A stretch of 64,000 nt of DNA from Bacteroidales bacterium (lineage in GTDB: Bacteria > Bacteroidota > Bacteroidia > Bacteroidales > ML635J-15). The notes under the pieces are model-generated. The model worked only from the letters and a program-made list of their open reading frames with translations, did not search any database and was not told the DNA's origin. The DNA is taken from the NCBI GenBank assembly GCA_017620015.1, contig JAFZRE010000009.1:107977-171976 (forward strand). The letters are read 5' to 3'. The position numbers and the translations under genes were made by a program. Of this stretch, positions 53,990-61,956 are shown in pieces (positions within the stretch are counted from its first letter, which is position 1; each line of letters opens with the position of its first letter).

Positions 53990-55069
53990 ATGCCGCTTAT
54001 CATTTTGTCTGTCATATTGTTAGCTTTACTTCTTATTCAGGCTGTATTCTACATCCTGCCGGCATTCGCAATGCAAAAAGATGAAGAAGCCAAACCAAAG
54101 ACAGACCAGCCTGCCGTCTCGGTGATAATCGCCTGCCGAAACGAATTGCAGAACCTGAAATCTAACCTGCAACTCATTATAAATCAAAAATATCCACATT
54201 TTGAAATCATAATTGCCGATGACAATTCCACCGACGGAACTTCAGATTACATTGCCGAATTGACAAAAACTTATCCCAATGTAAAACTTGTTGAAAACAA
54301 AGAGTCTGGCAAAAAGTCGGCTCTTTCGTACGGAATCCGTGCCGCAACCTACGAGCATCTTGTATTCACCGATGCCGACTGCCGTCCAGCCACGGAGCTC
54401 TGGATTAGCGGAATAATGTCGCAGTTCGATGCAGAAAATCCGCTTGTTCTAGGCTACGGCGAACTGTCGGGCACGACATTCGCTGCGCGTTTCTCGACGT
54501 ACGATGCCATGCTTATTGCAATGCAATACCTTGGTTTTGCTTCGCTGGGGCATGCCTATATGGCCGTGGGACGAAACATTGCATACTCGCGTAAGTTGTG
54601 GGATACCATTGGTGGTTTCGGCTCACATTCCGACATTGCATCGGGCGACGACGACCTTTTTGTAAAGGATGCGGCAAGACATATACACCCAACCGTATGC
54701 GTTTCGTCGAAAGCAAAGACAATTTCTCCTGCAAAGGAAACTTTTGCAAAACTTCTGCGACAGAAATCACGTCACGTTAGCACATCGGTGCGCTACAAAC
54801 TGGCAGACAAGTTCTTGTCGGGAGGCGAAATTGTTACGCGGACATTGTTTTTTGCTGTGGCAATAGCAATGCTATTTGTAAACTGGAAATTCGCACTTGC
54901 ATTCGTGATAGTGCGGTTAGTGCTTGTAATACTTTCGCTCGCTAAGTTTTGCAGCACGACAAAAACCGATTTCAATTTATTTATGTCGCTGATATTTGAT
55001 ATCTTTGCACCGATTTTTTACGCCGCTTTGATGTTTTACGGAATCTTTAATCGGAAAACAAAATGGTAA
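53990..55069 (+). CDS. Membrane GT2 glycosyltransferase
   Basis: 359 aa. N-terminal TM helix (2-25), GT2 GT-A domain (~40-240): VSVIIACRNELQNLKSNL, FEIIIADDNSTDGT, EHLVFTDADCRPA (DxD) and SGDDDLF; C-terminal TMs at ~285-305 and ~325-350. An integral-membrane processive or lipid-sugar transferase is likely. It overlaps the sigma gene by 7 bp. Confidence 0.9.
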   Translation: MPLIILSVILLALLLIQAVFYILPAFAMQKDEEAKPKTDQPAVSVIIACRNELQNLKSNLQLIINQKYPHFEIIIADDNSTDGTSDYIAELTKTYPNVKLVENKESGKKSALSYGIRAATYEHLVFTDADCRPATELWISGIMSQFDAENPLVLGYGELSGTTFAARFSTYDAMLIAMQYLGFASLGHAYMAVGRNIAYSRKLWDTIGGFGSHSDIASGDDDLFVKDAARHIHPTVCVSSKAKTISPAKETFAKLLRQKSRHVSTSVRYKLADKFLSGGEIVTRTLFFAVAIAMLFVNWKFALAFVIVRLVLVILSLAKFCSTTKTDFNLFMSLIFDIFAPIFYAALMFYGIFNRKTKW

Positions 55070-55632
55070 AAAGGACTCGCGAACTTGAAGAATATGACGA
55101 CTTGAAGCTCAGGGATTTGGTAGTCTCTGGCGACGAGATGGCAAGTTCGTGCCTTTTCCGTCGCTACCAGATGGACATTAAGGATTTCCTTGTTTCGCGA
55201 GGCTGCCAAAGCGACGATGCCGACGATGTTACAATTATGTCGCTGCAGAAAATCTGGAAGTCGATGGACTCCTACGATGCCGAGCGCGAAGCCAGTTTCC
55301 GCACGTGGGTGTTTACGATAGCCAAAAATACCTACCTTGACTGGTGCAAGAAATACAACTTGCCACAGCCACAAAACAGCGACATGATATCAATTACCGA
55401 CGACAGCACTCCAGAAACTTCGCTCATCGAGAAAGAAAGGCAGGCATACGTGGAATCGTTGCTCGGACAGCTTTCCGAACTCGACCAGAACATTCTGTTT
55501 ATGAAGGGCGTAGGAATGAAATACGAAGAAATTGCCCACGAACTCGGAATTTCGCTGTCGATAGTGAAAAACAGAATCCATCAGGCCAAGTTGAAACTTG
55601 TAGAATTGTCGAAAGATGTTAGAAAAGATTAA
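55063..55632 (+). CDS. ECF-type sigma-70 factor
   Basis: 189 aa. Region 2 (~30-95): CLFRRYQMDIKDFLVSRG, DDADDVTIMSLQKIWKSMDSYDAEREASFRTWVFTIAKN; region 4 (~125-180): LSELDQNILFMKGVGMKYEEIAHELGISLSIVKNRIHQAKLKL. No anti-sigma factor or FecR/SusC system is adjacent. It overlaps rsmG by 17 bp, which is unusual for a regulated ECF factor, so it may be constitutively made. Confidence 0.93.
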   Translation: MVKRTRELEEYDDLKLRDLVVSGDEMASSCLFRRYQMDIKDFLVSRGCQSDDADDVTIMSLQKIWKSMDSYDAEREASFRTWVFTIAKNTYLDWCKKYNLPQPQNSDMISITDDSTPETSLIEKERQAYVESLLGQLSELDQNILFMKGVGMKYEEIAHELGISLSIVKNRIHQAKLKLVELSKDVRKD

Positions 55633-56227
55633 GGAATATTTCCCCTCACTATCGGATGTCCAGTTGCAAAAACTCACTGAACTTGAAGGACTTGTGCGTG
55701 AGTGGAACGAAAAAATCAACGTAATTAGCCGCAAGGACACCGACAATATTTTTGTCCACCACATACTGCATTCGATGGCGATTGCAAAAGTAAAGCAGTT
55801 CAAGGCAGGAGAACTTATCCTTGATGTCGGCACAGGCGGCGGTTTTCCGGGTATTCCTCTGGCAATAATGTTTCCCGAAGCAAAATTCACGCTTGTCGAT
55901 AGCATAGAGAAGAAAATCAAGGTGGTAAAGGGCATTTCCGAAAGTCTTGGCCTTGCAAATGTAGAAGCCATGAAGATTCGCGCCGAACTTTTGCCGCCAA
56001 AGTACGACTGCATCGTGAGCCGTGCCGTCACCTCCTTCCCCGACTTTGTGAAAATGACACGCAAAGTGTTGAATCCGCGTTCCACCGAACGTTCAATCAT
56101 CTACCTCAAGGGCGGCGACTTTGACGATGAACTGAAAGGAATGAAAAATTATTCGGTTACGAATATTTCTGATTTCTTCGGTGAAGAATTCTTTGAGACG
56201 AAGAAGATAATATACCTTAATTTATAA
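55616..56227 (+). CDS. rsmG: 16S rRNA m7G527 methyltransferase
   Basis: 203 aa, Rossmann SAM-dependent methyltransferase of the GidB family: INVISRKDTDNIFVHHILHSM (~36-56), ILDVGTGGGFPGIPLAIMFPEAKFTLVDS (~68-96), VSRAVTSFPDFVKMTRKVL. Methylates G527 of 16S rRNA; loss gives streptomycin resistance in other species. The start overlaps the sigma gene. Confidence 0.95.
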   Translation: MLEKIKEYFPSLSDVQLQKLTELEGLVREWNEKINVISRKDTDNIFVHHILHSMAIAKVKQFKAGELILDVGTGGGFPGIPLAIMFPEAKFTLVDSIEKKIKVVKGISESLGLANVEAMKIRAELLPPKYDCIVSRAVTSFPDFVKMTRKVLNPRSTERSIIYLKGGDFDDELKGMKNYSVTNISDFFGEEFFETKKIIYLNL

Positions 56228-56253
56228 TGGTTTGATGGTATTTCAAATTGTTG

Positions 56254-56273
56254 AGTCGTGGCGCACCGCGACT
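56254..56273 (-). repeat. Dispersed variable-core palindrome, copy 3
   Basis: AGTCGTGGCGCACCGCGACT, near-palindrome; followed by GTACAAA, i.e. minus-strand flank TTTGTAC. Confidence 0.65.
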
Positions 56274-56310
56274 GTACAAATGTTGGGATTTTTAAATTGT
56301 TTTTTTGTGG

Positions 56311-56330
56311 AGCCGCAAAATTTTGCGGCT
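56311..56330 (-). repeat. Dispersed variable-core palindrome, copy 4
   Basis: AGCCGCAAAATTTTGCGGCT, perfect 20-bp palindrome, followed by GTACAAAAT. 38 bp separate it from copy 3. Confidence 0.75.
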
Positions 56331-56454
56331 GTACAAAATATGAATTATTTATTTGCAATCCACTCATATTCCAGCGGTTAACACCATTGATTACCAATTC
56401 TTTATTTAAAAATTCTTACAAAATCAAAAAAAAATGCTTTGATTTCAAAAAAAA

Positions 56455-56465
56455 GTAGTAATTTT
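56455..56465 (+). promoter_or_regulatory. -7 box of tRNA-Leu
   Basis: AGTAATTTTGC, 25 bp before the tRNA 5' end; matches TAnnTTTG. Confidence 0.6.
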
Positions 56466-56489
56466 GCAATCCCAAAAGGCATACCGAAT

Positions 56490-56573
56490 GCCCGGGTGGC
56501 GGAATCGGTAGACGCGCTGGTCTCAAACACCAGTTCCTTCACTGGAGTGCCGGTTCGACCCCGGCCCCGGGTA
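56490..56573 (+). tRNA. tRNA-Leu (CAA)
   Basis: Cloverleaf: acceptor GCCCGGG/CCCGGGT (G1-U72 wobble) plus A73, D-arm with GGTAGACGC, anticodon stem CTGGT/ACCAG with loop CTCAAAC (anticodon CAA, reading UUG), a long class-II variable arm (TTCCTTCACTGGAGT), T-arm GCCGG-TTCGACC-CCGGC. 3' CCA not encoded. Followed by its own terminator. Confidence 0.96.
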
Positions 56574-56574
56574 C

Positions 56575-56606
56575 AAAAAGGAGATTGCATAAGCAGTCTC
56601 CTTTTT
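56575..56606 (+). terminator. Terminator after tRNA-Leu
   Basis: Stem AAAAAGGAGATTGC / GCAGTCTCCTTTTT with a TAAG-type loop. Confidence 0.9.
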
Positions 56607-56628
56607 TGTTTTTCGCATATACAGACAC

Positions 56629-56662
56629 AAAAAACGTCCCTCATTTGAGAGACGTTTTTTTG
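56629..56662. terminator. Terminator of the 56680 gene (minus strand)
   Basis: Stem AAAAAACGTCCCTC / GAGAGACGTTTTTT around ATTT; 18 bp after the stop at 56680 on the minus strand, T-rich both ways. Confidence 0.85.
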
Positions 56663-56679
56663 TTTATAATGTGTCAATT

Positions 56680-57651
56680 CTACTTATATTCGTAATAAGT
56701 TGTGTATGTATATGACGATCCATCTTCTTTATGATTAATCAAGCACTCAGTAGGCACATTCTTGTCGTAAGTAAATGTATAGTTATATTCTTCTACTCCA
56801 GAATCAGACATATCTGGGTCTAACTGTCCATTAATCATATAACTTTCATTCCATCTATTCGACAAGAACGTAAGATTATTCTTTGAAAAGCATGACATTG
56901 TTTCAGAATTGTCATCATCAGCACCTATAACGCAATACAAATTTCTAAGTCCATATTTAGGATTTATGTTTTTATCGTATGTATAAACACTCTCCACATT
57001 ATAGGTATATAAAACATTATAAAGAATTTCTCCAGAATCATAAGTGCCGCCACGCGTTAGAGTAAATGTTGTCTTTACAATATTGTCGCCGTCCCATACA
57101 ATATCAACGTAACTTGTTTCATTGTTAATAGTGGTGGCTTTAAAATGATTAGACTTTGCTTGTTCAAAACGTTCATTTATTTTGTTTTCAATACCAGCAA
57201 ACAAGGAGTTAAGATGTTTAGCTTCTGTTGTTTTACTAGTTTGATAATTAACAAATTCCAACCTTGAGATTTTCTTTCCATCGTATGTAACATTAATTGT
57301 TTTTTCCAACTTACCTTCATCGAAGTAGTCCACACTCTTTAAATTTTTGCCATCATATTTGTATTCAACAGACTCATTATATCCATAGTCGTCAACTCTT
57401 GAGATACGATTCTTGTCATCGTATGTAATGTATTCCGTCCAAGACAAGCTTCCATTGCTAGAATAATGGTCAATCTTCGACAACTTCTTATCATCCCAAG
57501 TCCAAGACTGAGCCATATACTTGGTGGTAGACGACGATGAGTAAAGAACTCTGTCTATTTGTTCCTTTGGCTTGAACTGACCTTCCTTATGGCATGATGC
57601 GAATGCTAATGCCAACATTGCTACTGCAAATACTAAATAAAATTTCTTCAT
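56680..57651 (-). CDS. Lipoprotein with YD-like repeats (DUF4595-like)
   Basis: 323 aa from ATG 57651; lipobox FASC (Cys20). Repeats of short beta-hairpins (KLSKIDHYSSNGSLSWTEYITYDDKNRISRVDDYGYNESVEYKYDGKNLKSV) resemble the DUF4595 family of Bacteroidota lipoproteins. Role unknown. -7 box TAATTTTTG about 33 bp upstream. Terminator follows. Confidence 0.75.
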   Translation of the reverse strand: MKKFYLVFAVAMLALAFASCHKEGQFKPKEQIDRVLYSSSSTTKYMAQSWTWDDKKLSKIDHYSSNGSLSWTEYITYDDKNRISRVDDYGYNESVEYKYDGKNLKSVDYFDEGKLEKTINVTYDGKKISRLEFVNYQTSKTTEAKHLNSLFAGIENKINERFEQAKSNHFKATTINNETSYVDIVWDGDNIVKTTFTLTRGGTYDSGEILYNVLYTYNVESVYTYDKNINPKYGLRNLYCVIGADDDNSETMSCFSKNNLTFLSNRWNESYMINGQLDPDMSDSGVEEYNYTFTYDKNVPTECLINHKEDGSSYTYTTYYEYK

Positions 57652-57844
57652 ATTATTAAAATTTAAGTTATACAAAAATTAATGTTGCGAATTTAGTTAA
57701 ATATCCCCTACCACTATGTTAACAAAATGTTAAATACAATGGATGATGCATACATTTTTTAAGAATCTTCGTCACAAAGCTAGATACAAGTCACCCGCCC
57801 TATCGTAATCCTGATTTTTTGTGTAATTTTGCGACCGAAACTTA

Positions 57845-58561
57845 ATGGTCAGGCGTATGTCACAGAAGAACAAACTTTTCAAATTTGCACAGAACGAAAC
57901 ATTCCCGCACATGTTCCAGCCAAAACTTATGTACGGCAGTCCAGGCGATTTTGAACTGAAAGGGCGTTGGAAATCAGACTTTTTCCACAACGAAAACCCA
58001 ATAACCGTGGAACTCGGCTGTGGCAAGGGCGAATATTCGGTGGCAATGGCAAACGAAATCCCTACAGCAAATTTCATCGGAGTGGATATTAAAGGTGCAA
58101 GAATGTGGCGCGGGGCTTCCGATTCGCTCGAAATGGGAATGAAAAACATCGCTTTCCTGCGTACACGCGTCGAATTTACACCCAAATGCTTCGGCAAGGA
58201 CGAAGTTTCTGAAATATGGATTACCTTCCCCGACCCGCACCTCGGAGCAAAAAGCACCCACAAGAAACGCCTTACCTCATCGCGCTTCCTATCCTACTAT
58301 CAGAACTTCCTGGAAGACAACGGCATAGTAAACCTCAAGACCGACGACGATACGCTCTACGAATACACCAAGCAAGTAATCGCTCGCAATAACCTGCCTC
58401 TGCTGATTGATGCCAGCAACCTTTACGAATCGGAACACTACACCGGTTTCCTCACCCTAAAGACACATTACGAAAAAATGTGGAACAAGGAAAACAGGAC
58501 CATAAAGTATCTGAGATTCAGACTGCCACAGAACGTAATTCTTGTGGAACCGGAAGAATGA
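57845..58561 (+). CDS. trmB: tRNA (guanine-N7-)-methyltransferase
   Basis: 238 aa. Forms m7G46 in tRNA. SAM site ITVELGCGKGEYSVAMANEIP (~53-73), GVDIKGARMWRGA, and WITFPDPHLGAKSTHKKRLTSSRFL (~124-148) the diagnostic TrmB motif. -7 box TAATTTTGC about 20 bp upstream; a second in-frame ATG lies four codons in. Confidence 0.96.
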   Translation: MVRRMSQKNKLFKFAQNETFPHMFQPKLMYGSPGDFELKGRWKSDFFHNENPITVELGCGKGEYSVAMANEIPTANFIGVDIKGARMWRGASDSLEMGMKNIAFLRTRVEFTPKCFGKDEVSEIWITFPDPHLGAKSTHKKRLTSSRFLSYYQNFLEDNGIVNLKTDDDTLYEYTKQVIARNNLPLLIDASNLYESEHYTGFLTLKTHYEKMWNKENRTIKYLRFRLPQNVILVEPEE

Positions 58562-58638
58562 GAAATGGTTTGAAGATTCGAAGATTCGATGATTTGATGA
58601 TTCGATGATTTGTTTGTGTTTATTTTCAAAATCTGTAG

Positions 58639-58658
58639 AGACGTTGCGTGCAACGTCT
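58639..58658 (+). repeat. Dispersed variable-core palindrome, copy 5
   Basis: AGACGTTGCGTGCAACGTCT, palindrome except the central GT; preceded by CTGTAG like copy 1. Confidence 0.7.
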
Positions 58659-58803
58659 TTTATATTAAAAGGTTTGATGCGATTTGTTCTGCAAGCAGAA
58701 AAAAATGTTTTATTCACATCCCAAATTTGATAACATCCAGAAACCATCCATCCACCATTGTACAAAATTCATTAAACTCGCAGAGTAATAAAAATTTTGT
58801 AAG

Positions 58804-60153
58804 ATGAGAATACATTTCATAGCAATTGGCGGTGCTGCAATGCACAACCTCGCAATAGCACTACACAAAAAAGGTTACATTGTAACTGGTTCCGACGATG
58901 AAATTTTTGAACCTTCGCGTTCGCGCCTAGAAGCCTGCGGACTTCTACCCAAGGATTTCGGCTGGCATCCCGAAAACATCACCGGCGACATCGACATTGT
59001 AATCCTCGGAATGCACGCCCGCAAGGACAATCCCGAACTAGTCCGCGCACAGGAACTCGGACTGAAGATTTGCTCCTACCCCGAATACCTCTACGAGCAA
59101 ACAAAGTCGAAAATGCGCGTCGTTATCGGCGGAAGCCACGGCAAGACAACCATAACCTCGATGATTATGCACGTGCTGAAAAACGCAAACCTCGGCTTCG
59201 ACTATATGGTTGGCGCAAACATCAAGGGCTTCGACACTATGGTAAACCTCGAGGACAAGAACCACGTGGCAATATTCGAGGGCGACGAGTACCTGTCGTC
59301 ACCGATTGACCTCACGCCAAAATTCCACTGGTACAAACCACATATAGCCGTACTTACTGGCATAGCATGGGACCACATAAACGTTTTCCCCACTTTCCCG
59401 AAATATGTCGAACAATTTGAAATATTTGTAAAGTCGATACAGTACGGTGGAAACCTTTTCTGGTACGAGGGTGACGAAAACTTGAAGAAAATCAGCCGTG
59501 TAAACCATGACATCAAGTCAGAATCCTACGGAAAAATCGACGTCATCGAGGAAGACGGCAAGTACTGCGTTGTGCGTGGCGACAAGAAATACGTATTGAA
59601 TGTTTTTGGCGACCATAACTTCCAGAACATAAACGCAGCATACAAAGTTTGCGAGAAATTAGGCATAAAGGACGACATTTTCTGGTCGGCAATGGAAACT
59701 TTTGAAGGTGCAGCAAAACGCTTGCAACTGGTAAAGGAAACCGACGACTCGGCATTCTACATCGACTTCGCACACGCACCAAGCAAGCTGAAAGCCACCG
59801 TAAATGCGTTGAAACAGAAATATCCGAAACGCAAACTCATCGCCTGCATCGAACTGCACACTTTCAGCAGTTTGCAGAAGAATTTCATTCCGCAGTACAA
59901 CGGTGCAATGGACAAGGCCGACACAGCCATAGTCTATTACAACCGTGAAGTTCTGAAACACAAGCAGTTGCCTGATATTCCCGAAGAATATGTAAAGGAA
60001 TGTTTCGGTGGAAACGTAACCGTATATACCGACACCAACAAGTTGCAGGACTATCTGCGCTCCACCGACTGCCACGGCACCAACTACCTGATGATGAGTA
60101 GCGGAAACTTCAACGGCGTTGACTTCAAGAAGCTTGCCGACGAAATAATATAG
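58804..60153 (+). CDS. mpl: UDP-MurNAc:tripeptide ligase (Mpl-like)
   Basis: 449 aa, Mur-ligase fold. N-terminal FIAIGGAAMHNLAIALHKKGYIVTGSDDEIFEPS (Mur UDP-binding with AAMHNLA as in Mpl), ATP loop VVIGGSHGKTTITSM (~108-122), middle-domain NVFGDHNFQNINAAYKVC and FAHAPSKLKATV (His). Recycles murein tripeptide onto UDP-MurNAc. MurC is the alternative; Mpl is preferred from the MHNLA and DFAHxPSK motifs. Confidence 0.88.
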   Translation: MRIHFIAIGGAAMHNLAIALHKKGYIVTGSDDEIFEPSRSRLEACGLLPKDFGWHPENITGDIDIVILGMHARKDNPELVRAQELGLKICSYPEYLYEQTKSKMRVVIGGSHGKTTITSMIMHVLKNANLGFDYMVGANIKGFDTMVNLEDKNHVAIFEGDEYLSSPIDLTPKFHWYKPHIAVLTGIAWDHINVFPTFPKYVEQFEIFVKSIQYGGNLFWYEGDENLKKISRVNHDIKSESYGKIDVIEEDGKYCVVRGDKKYVLNVFGDHNFQNINAAYKVCEKLGIKDDIFWSAMETFEGAAKRLQLVKETDDSAFYIDFAHAPSKLKATVNALKQKYPKRKLIACIELHTFSSLQKNFIPQYNGAMDKADTAIVYYNREVLKHKQLPDIPEEYVKECFGGNVTVYTDTNKLQDYLRSTDCHGTNYLMMSSGNFNGVDFKKLADEII

Positions 60154-60169
60154 CAGACATTACAGCGAC

Positions 60170-60197
60170 AAAAAAGCGGTTTCAAAACCGCTTTTTT
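60170..60197. terminator. Bidirectional terminator between mpl and the SDR gene
   Basis: AAAAAAGCGGTTT / AAACCGCTTTTTT, perfect arms, shared by the convergent genes. Confidence 0.92.
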
Positions 60198-60200
60198 CAT

Positions 60201-61139
60201 TTATTGGACTATCTTTTTGAAATAATCTATCGTATTTAAAAGTCCTTCTTCCAACTGAACCTTTGGTTGCCAACCATTAAGCAATTCCAAAGCCACTGTA
60301 ATATCTGGTTTGCGCTGCATTGGATCGTCCTCGGGCAGTTCGTGAAACTCAATTCGGCTTTTCGAGCCTGTGAGTTCAATTATTTTCTGTGCAAGTTCCA
60401 ACATTGTAAATTCGCAAGGATTGCCAATGTTTACAGGACCGGTAACCTCATCGGGAGTATTCATCATCCTAATCATTCCTTCCACAAGGTCGTCAACATA
60501 CTGGAAACTACGCGTCTGGCTACCGTCACCGTAAATTGTTATGGGTTTGTCCTGCAAGGCCTGCACAATGAAATTTGACACCACGCGCCCGTCATTAGGC
60601 AACATATTTGGTCCGTAGGTGTTGAATATGCGGACTATCTTTATACTTACATTGTTCTGCTTGTGGTAGTTGACGAAAAGCGATTCAGCACAGCGCTTGC
60701 CCTCGTCGTAGCAGGAGCGTGCACCGATGGGGTTAACATTGCCCCAATAGTTTTCGGGTTGCGGATGCACCTCTGGATCGCCATAGACCTCGCTGGTGGA
60801 AGCCTGCATAATCTTGGCATTTGTGCTTTTTGCAAGTTCAAGCATATTTATCGCACCCATTACCGAAGTCTTTATGGTGCTTATAGGATTACACTGGTAC
60901 TGGACGGGCGAGGCAGGACAGGCAAGATTGTATATTTCATCAACCTCAATGGAAAATGGCATTGTCACATCGTGACGTACCAGCTCAAAGTACGGATTGT
61001 CGAGAAGATGCATAATATTGTCTTTCGAGCCAGACGAATAGTTGTCGAGACAGATGACCTCGTTGCCATCGTTGAGCAGCCGCTCGCACAGATGAGAGCC
61101 GATGAATCCTGCACCGCCGGAAACCAATATCTTTTTCAT
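60201..61139 (-). CDS. UDP-glucuronate decarboxylase-like SDR (UXS)
   Basis: 312 aa from ATG 61139 (an upstream TTG is rejected). Rossmann [19 protein letters not shown] with the GxxGxx[80 protein letters not shown] (YDEGKR as Y-x3-K) and [21 protein letters not shown]. This pattern is the UDP-xylose synthase family, giving UDP-xylose from UDP-glucuronate for envelope polysaccharide. Followed by none; near GT2 and Mpl. Confidence 0.92.
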   Translation of the reverse strand: MKKILVSGGAGFIGSHLCERLLNDGNEVICLDNYSSGSKDNIMHLLDNPYFELVRHDVTMPFSIEVDEIYNLACPASPVQYQCNPISTIKTSVMGAINMLELAKSTNAKIMQASTSEVYGDPEVHPQPENYWGNVNPIGARSCYDEGKRCAESLFVNYHKQNNVSIKIVRIFNTYGPNMLPNDGRVVSNFIVQALQDKPITIYGDGSQTRSFQYVDDLVEGMIRMMNTPDEVTGPVNIGNPCEFTMLELAQKIIELTGSKSRIEFHELPEDDPMQRKPDITVALELLNGWQPKVQLEEGLLNTIDYFKKIVQ

Positions 61140-61194
61140 ACGCAATGTTTTCTAATCAACAATTTGAAAATCATCTTATTATATCTTCACAACT

Positions 61195-61593
61195 TTATAA
61201 AGCAACAAATTGGCATTGCAATCCTTGAATCTTATAGTATATTCGGCAGGCGGATAAAATGTTTACTGTATCGAAAGGAGAAGTTCCAGCAAAAATCGTA
61301 TCTAAAATATTCAAGCATTCATATATTTTATATGGAGCAATGTACTCAAAAGCATTGCCTGTATGTGCAGGAGGAACTACTACATGAAACACTACTGGTA
61401 TCTTATATACAATTTCATCATCCCTATTGCCAGTAGGTTTTTCTGTGTAGAATTGAGCGCCAAGAATTCTATACCTATTCATTAATTCTTCATAGCCACA
61501 TTCTTGTGTAGAATTATTTGTTTGCGATATTCCTCTGTGACCACATAATAAAATAAGAATAGATAAAGCTAATAAAAATAAACATTTATTCAT
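61195..61593 (-). pseudogene. Truncated metalloprotease-like secreted protein
   Basis: 132 aa with a signal peptide (MNKCLFLLALSILILLCGHRGISQ). YKIPVVFHVVVPPAHTGNAFEYIAPYKIYECLNILDTIFAG resembles the start of the pappalysin/M43-type secreted proteases (IPVVFHVVH...), but the frame stops soon after with no HExxH zinc motif. It is either a degenerate remnant or a free-standing propeptide-like domain. Confidence 0.6.
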
Positions 61594-61623
61594 ACTCGAT
61601 TGATTAATCCATTACGCATCTGA

Positions 61624-61947
61624 CTAAATATCCCCAACATGGTGATTGATAATCCATATACCATCGGCATAATATCGAATTTCCACATTAAGAGTTTTGA
61701 ATAGTGGCAGGGATTTATATTCATCGTATGAAAGTTCCCCTGTTGTACTAATAATCTGCTTAGAAAAATTTTCTCTGTATATATGAAATTCGTAAAGTTC
61801 TGCAGTTTCTATTTTCTCTGAAATTATGGGGTTTCCATATAATATGTTGCTGTTACATTGAGTATTACTCAATGATATTGTTTGAGAGAAAGCATTTGTC
61901 CCCAGCAATAATATTATTGCAATTATAAGTATTATTTTAGTTTTCAT
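61624..61947 (-). CDS. Small secreted protein, unrecognised
   Basis: 107 aa, signal peptide MKTKIILIIAIILLLGTNAFSQ. The mature part (Cys30; beta-like YEFHIYRENFSKQIIST) has no family I recognise. It begins 10 bp after the end of the large FISUMP gene, so it is in the same transcript, between it and the truncated protease. Confidence 0.6.
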   Translation of the reverse strand: MKTKIILIIAIILLLGTNAFSQTISLSNTQCNSNILYGNPIISEKIETAELYEFHIYRENFSKQIISTTGELSYDEYKSLPLFKTLNVEIRYYADGIWIINHHVGDI

Positions 61948-61956
61948 CTGTATTTT

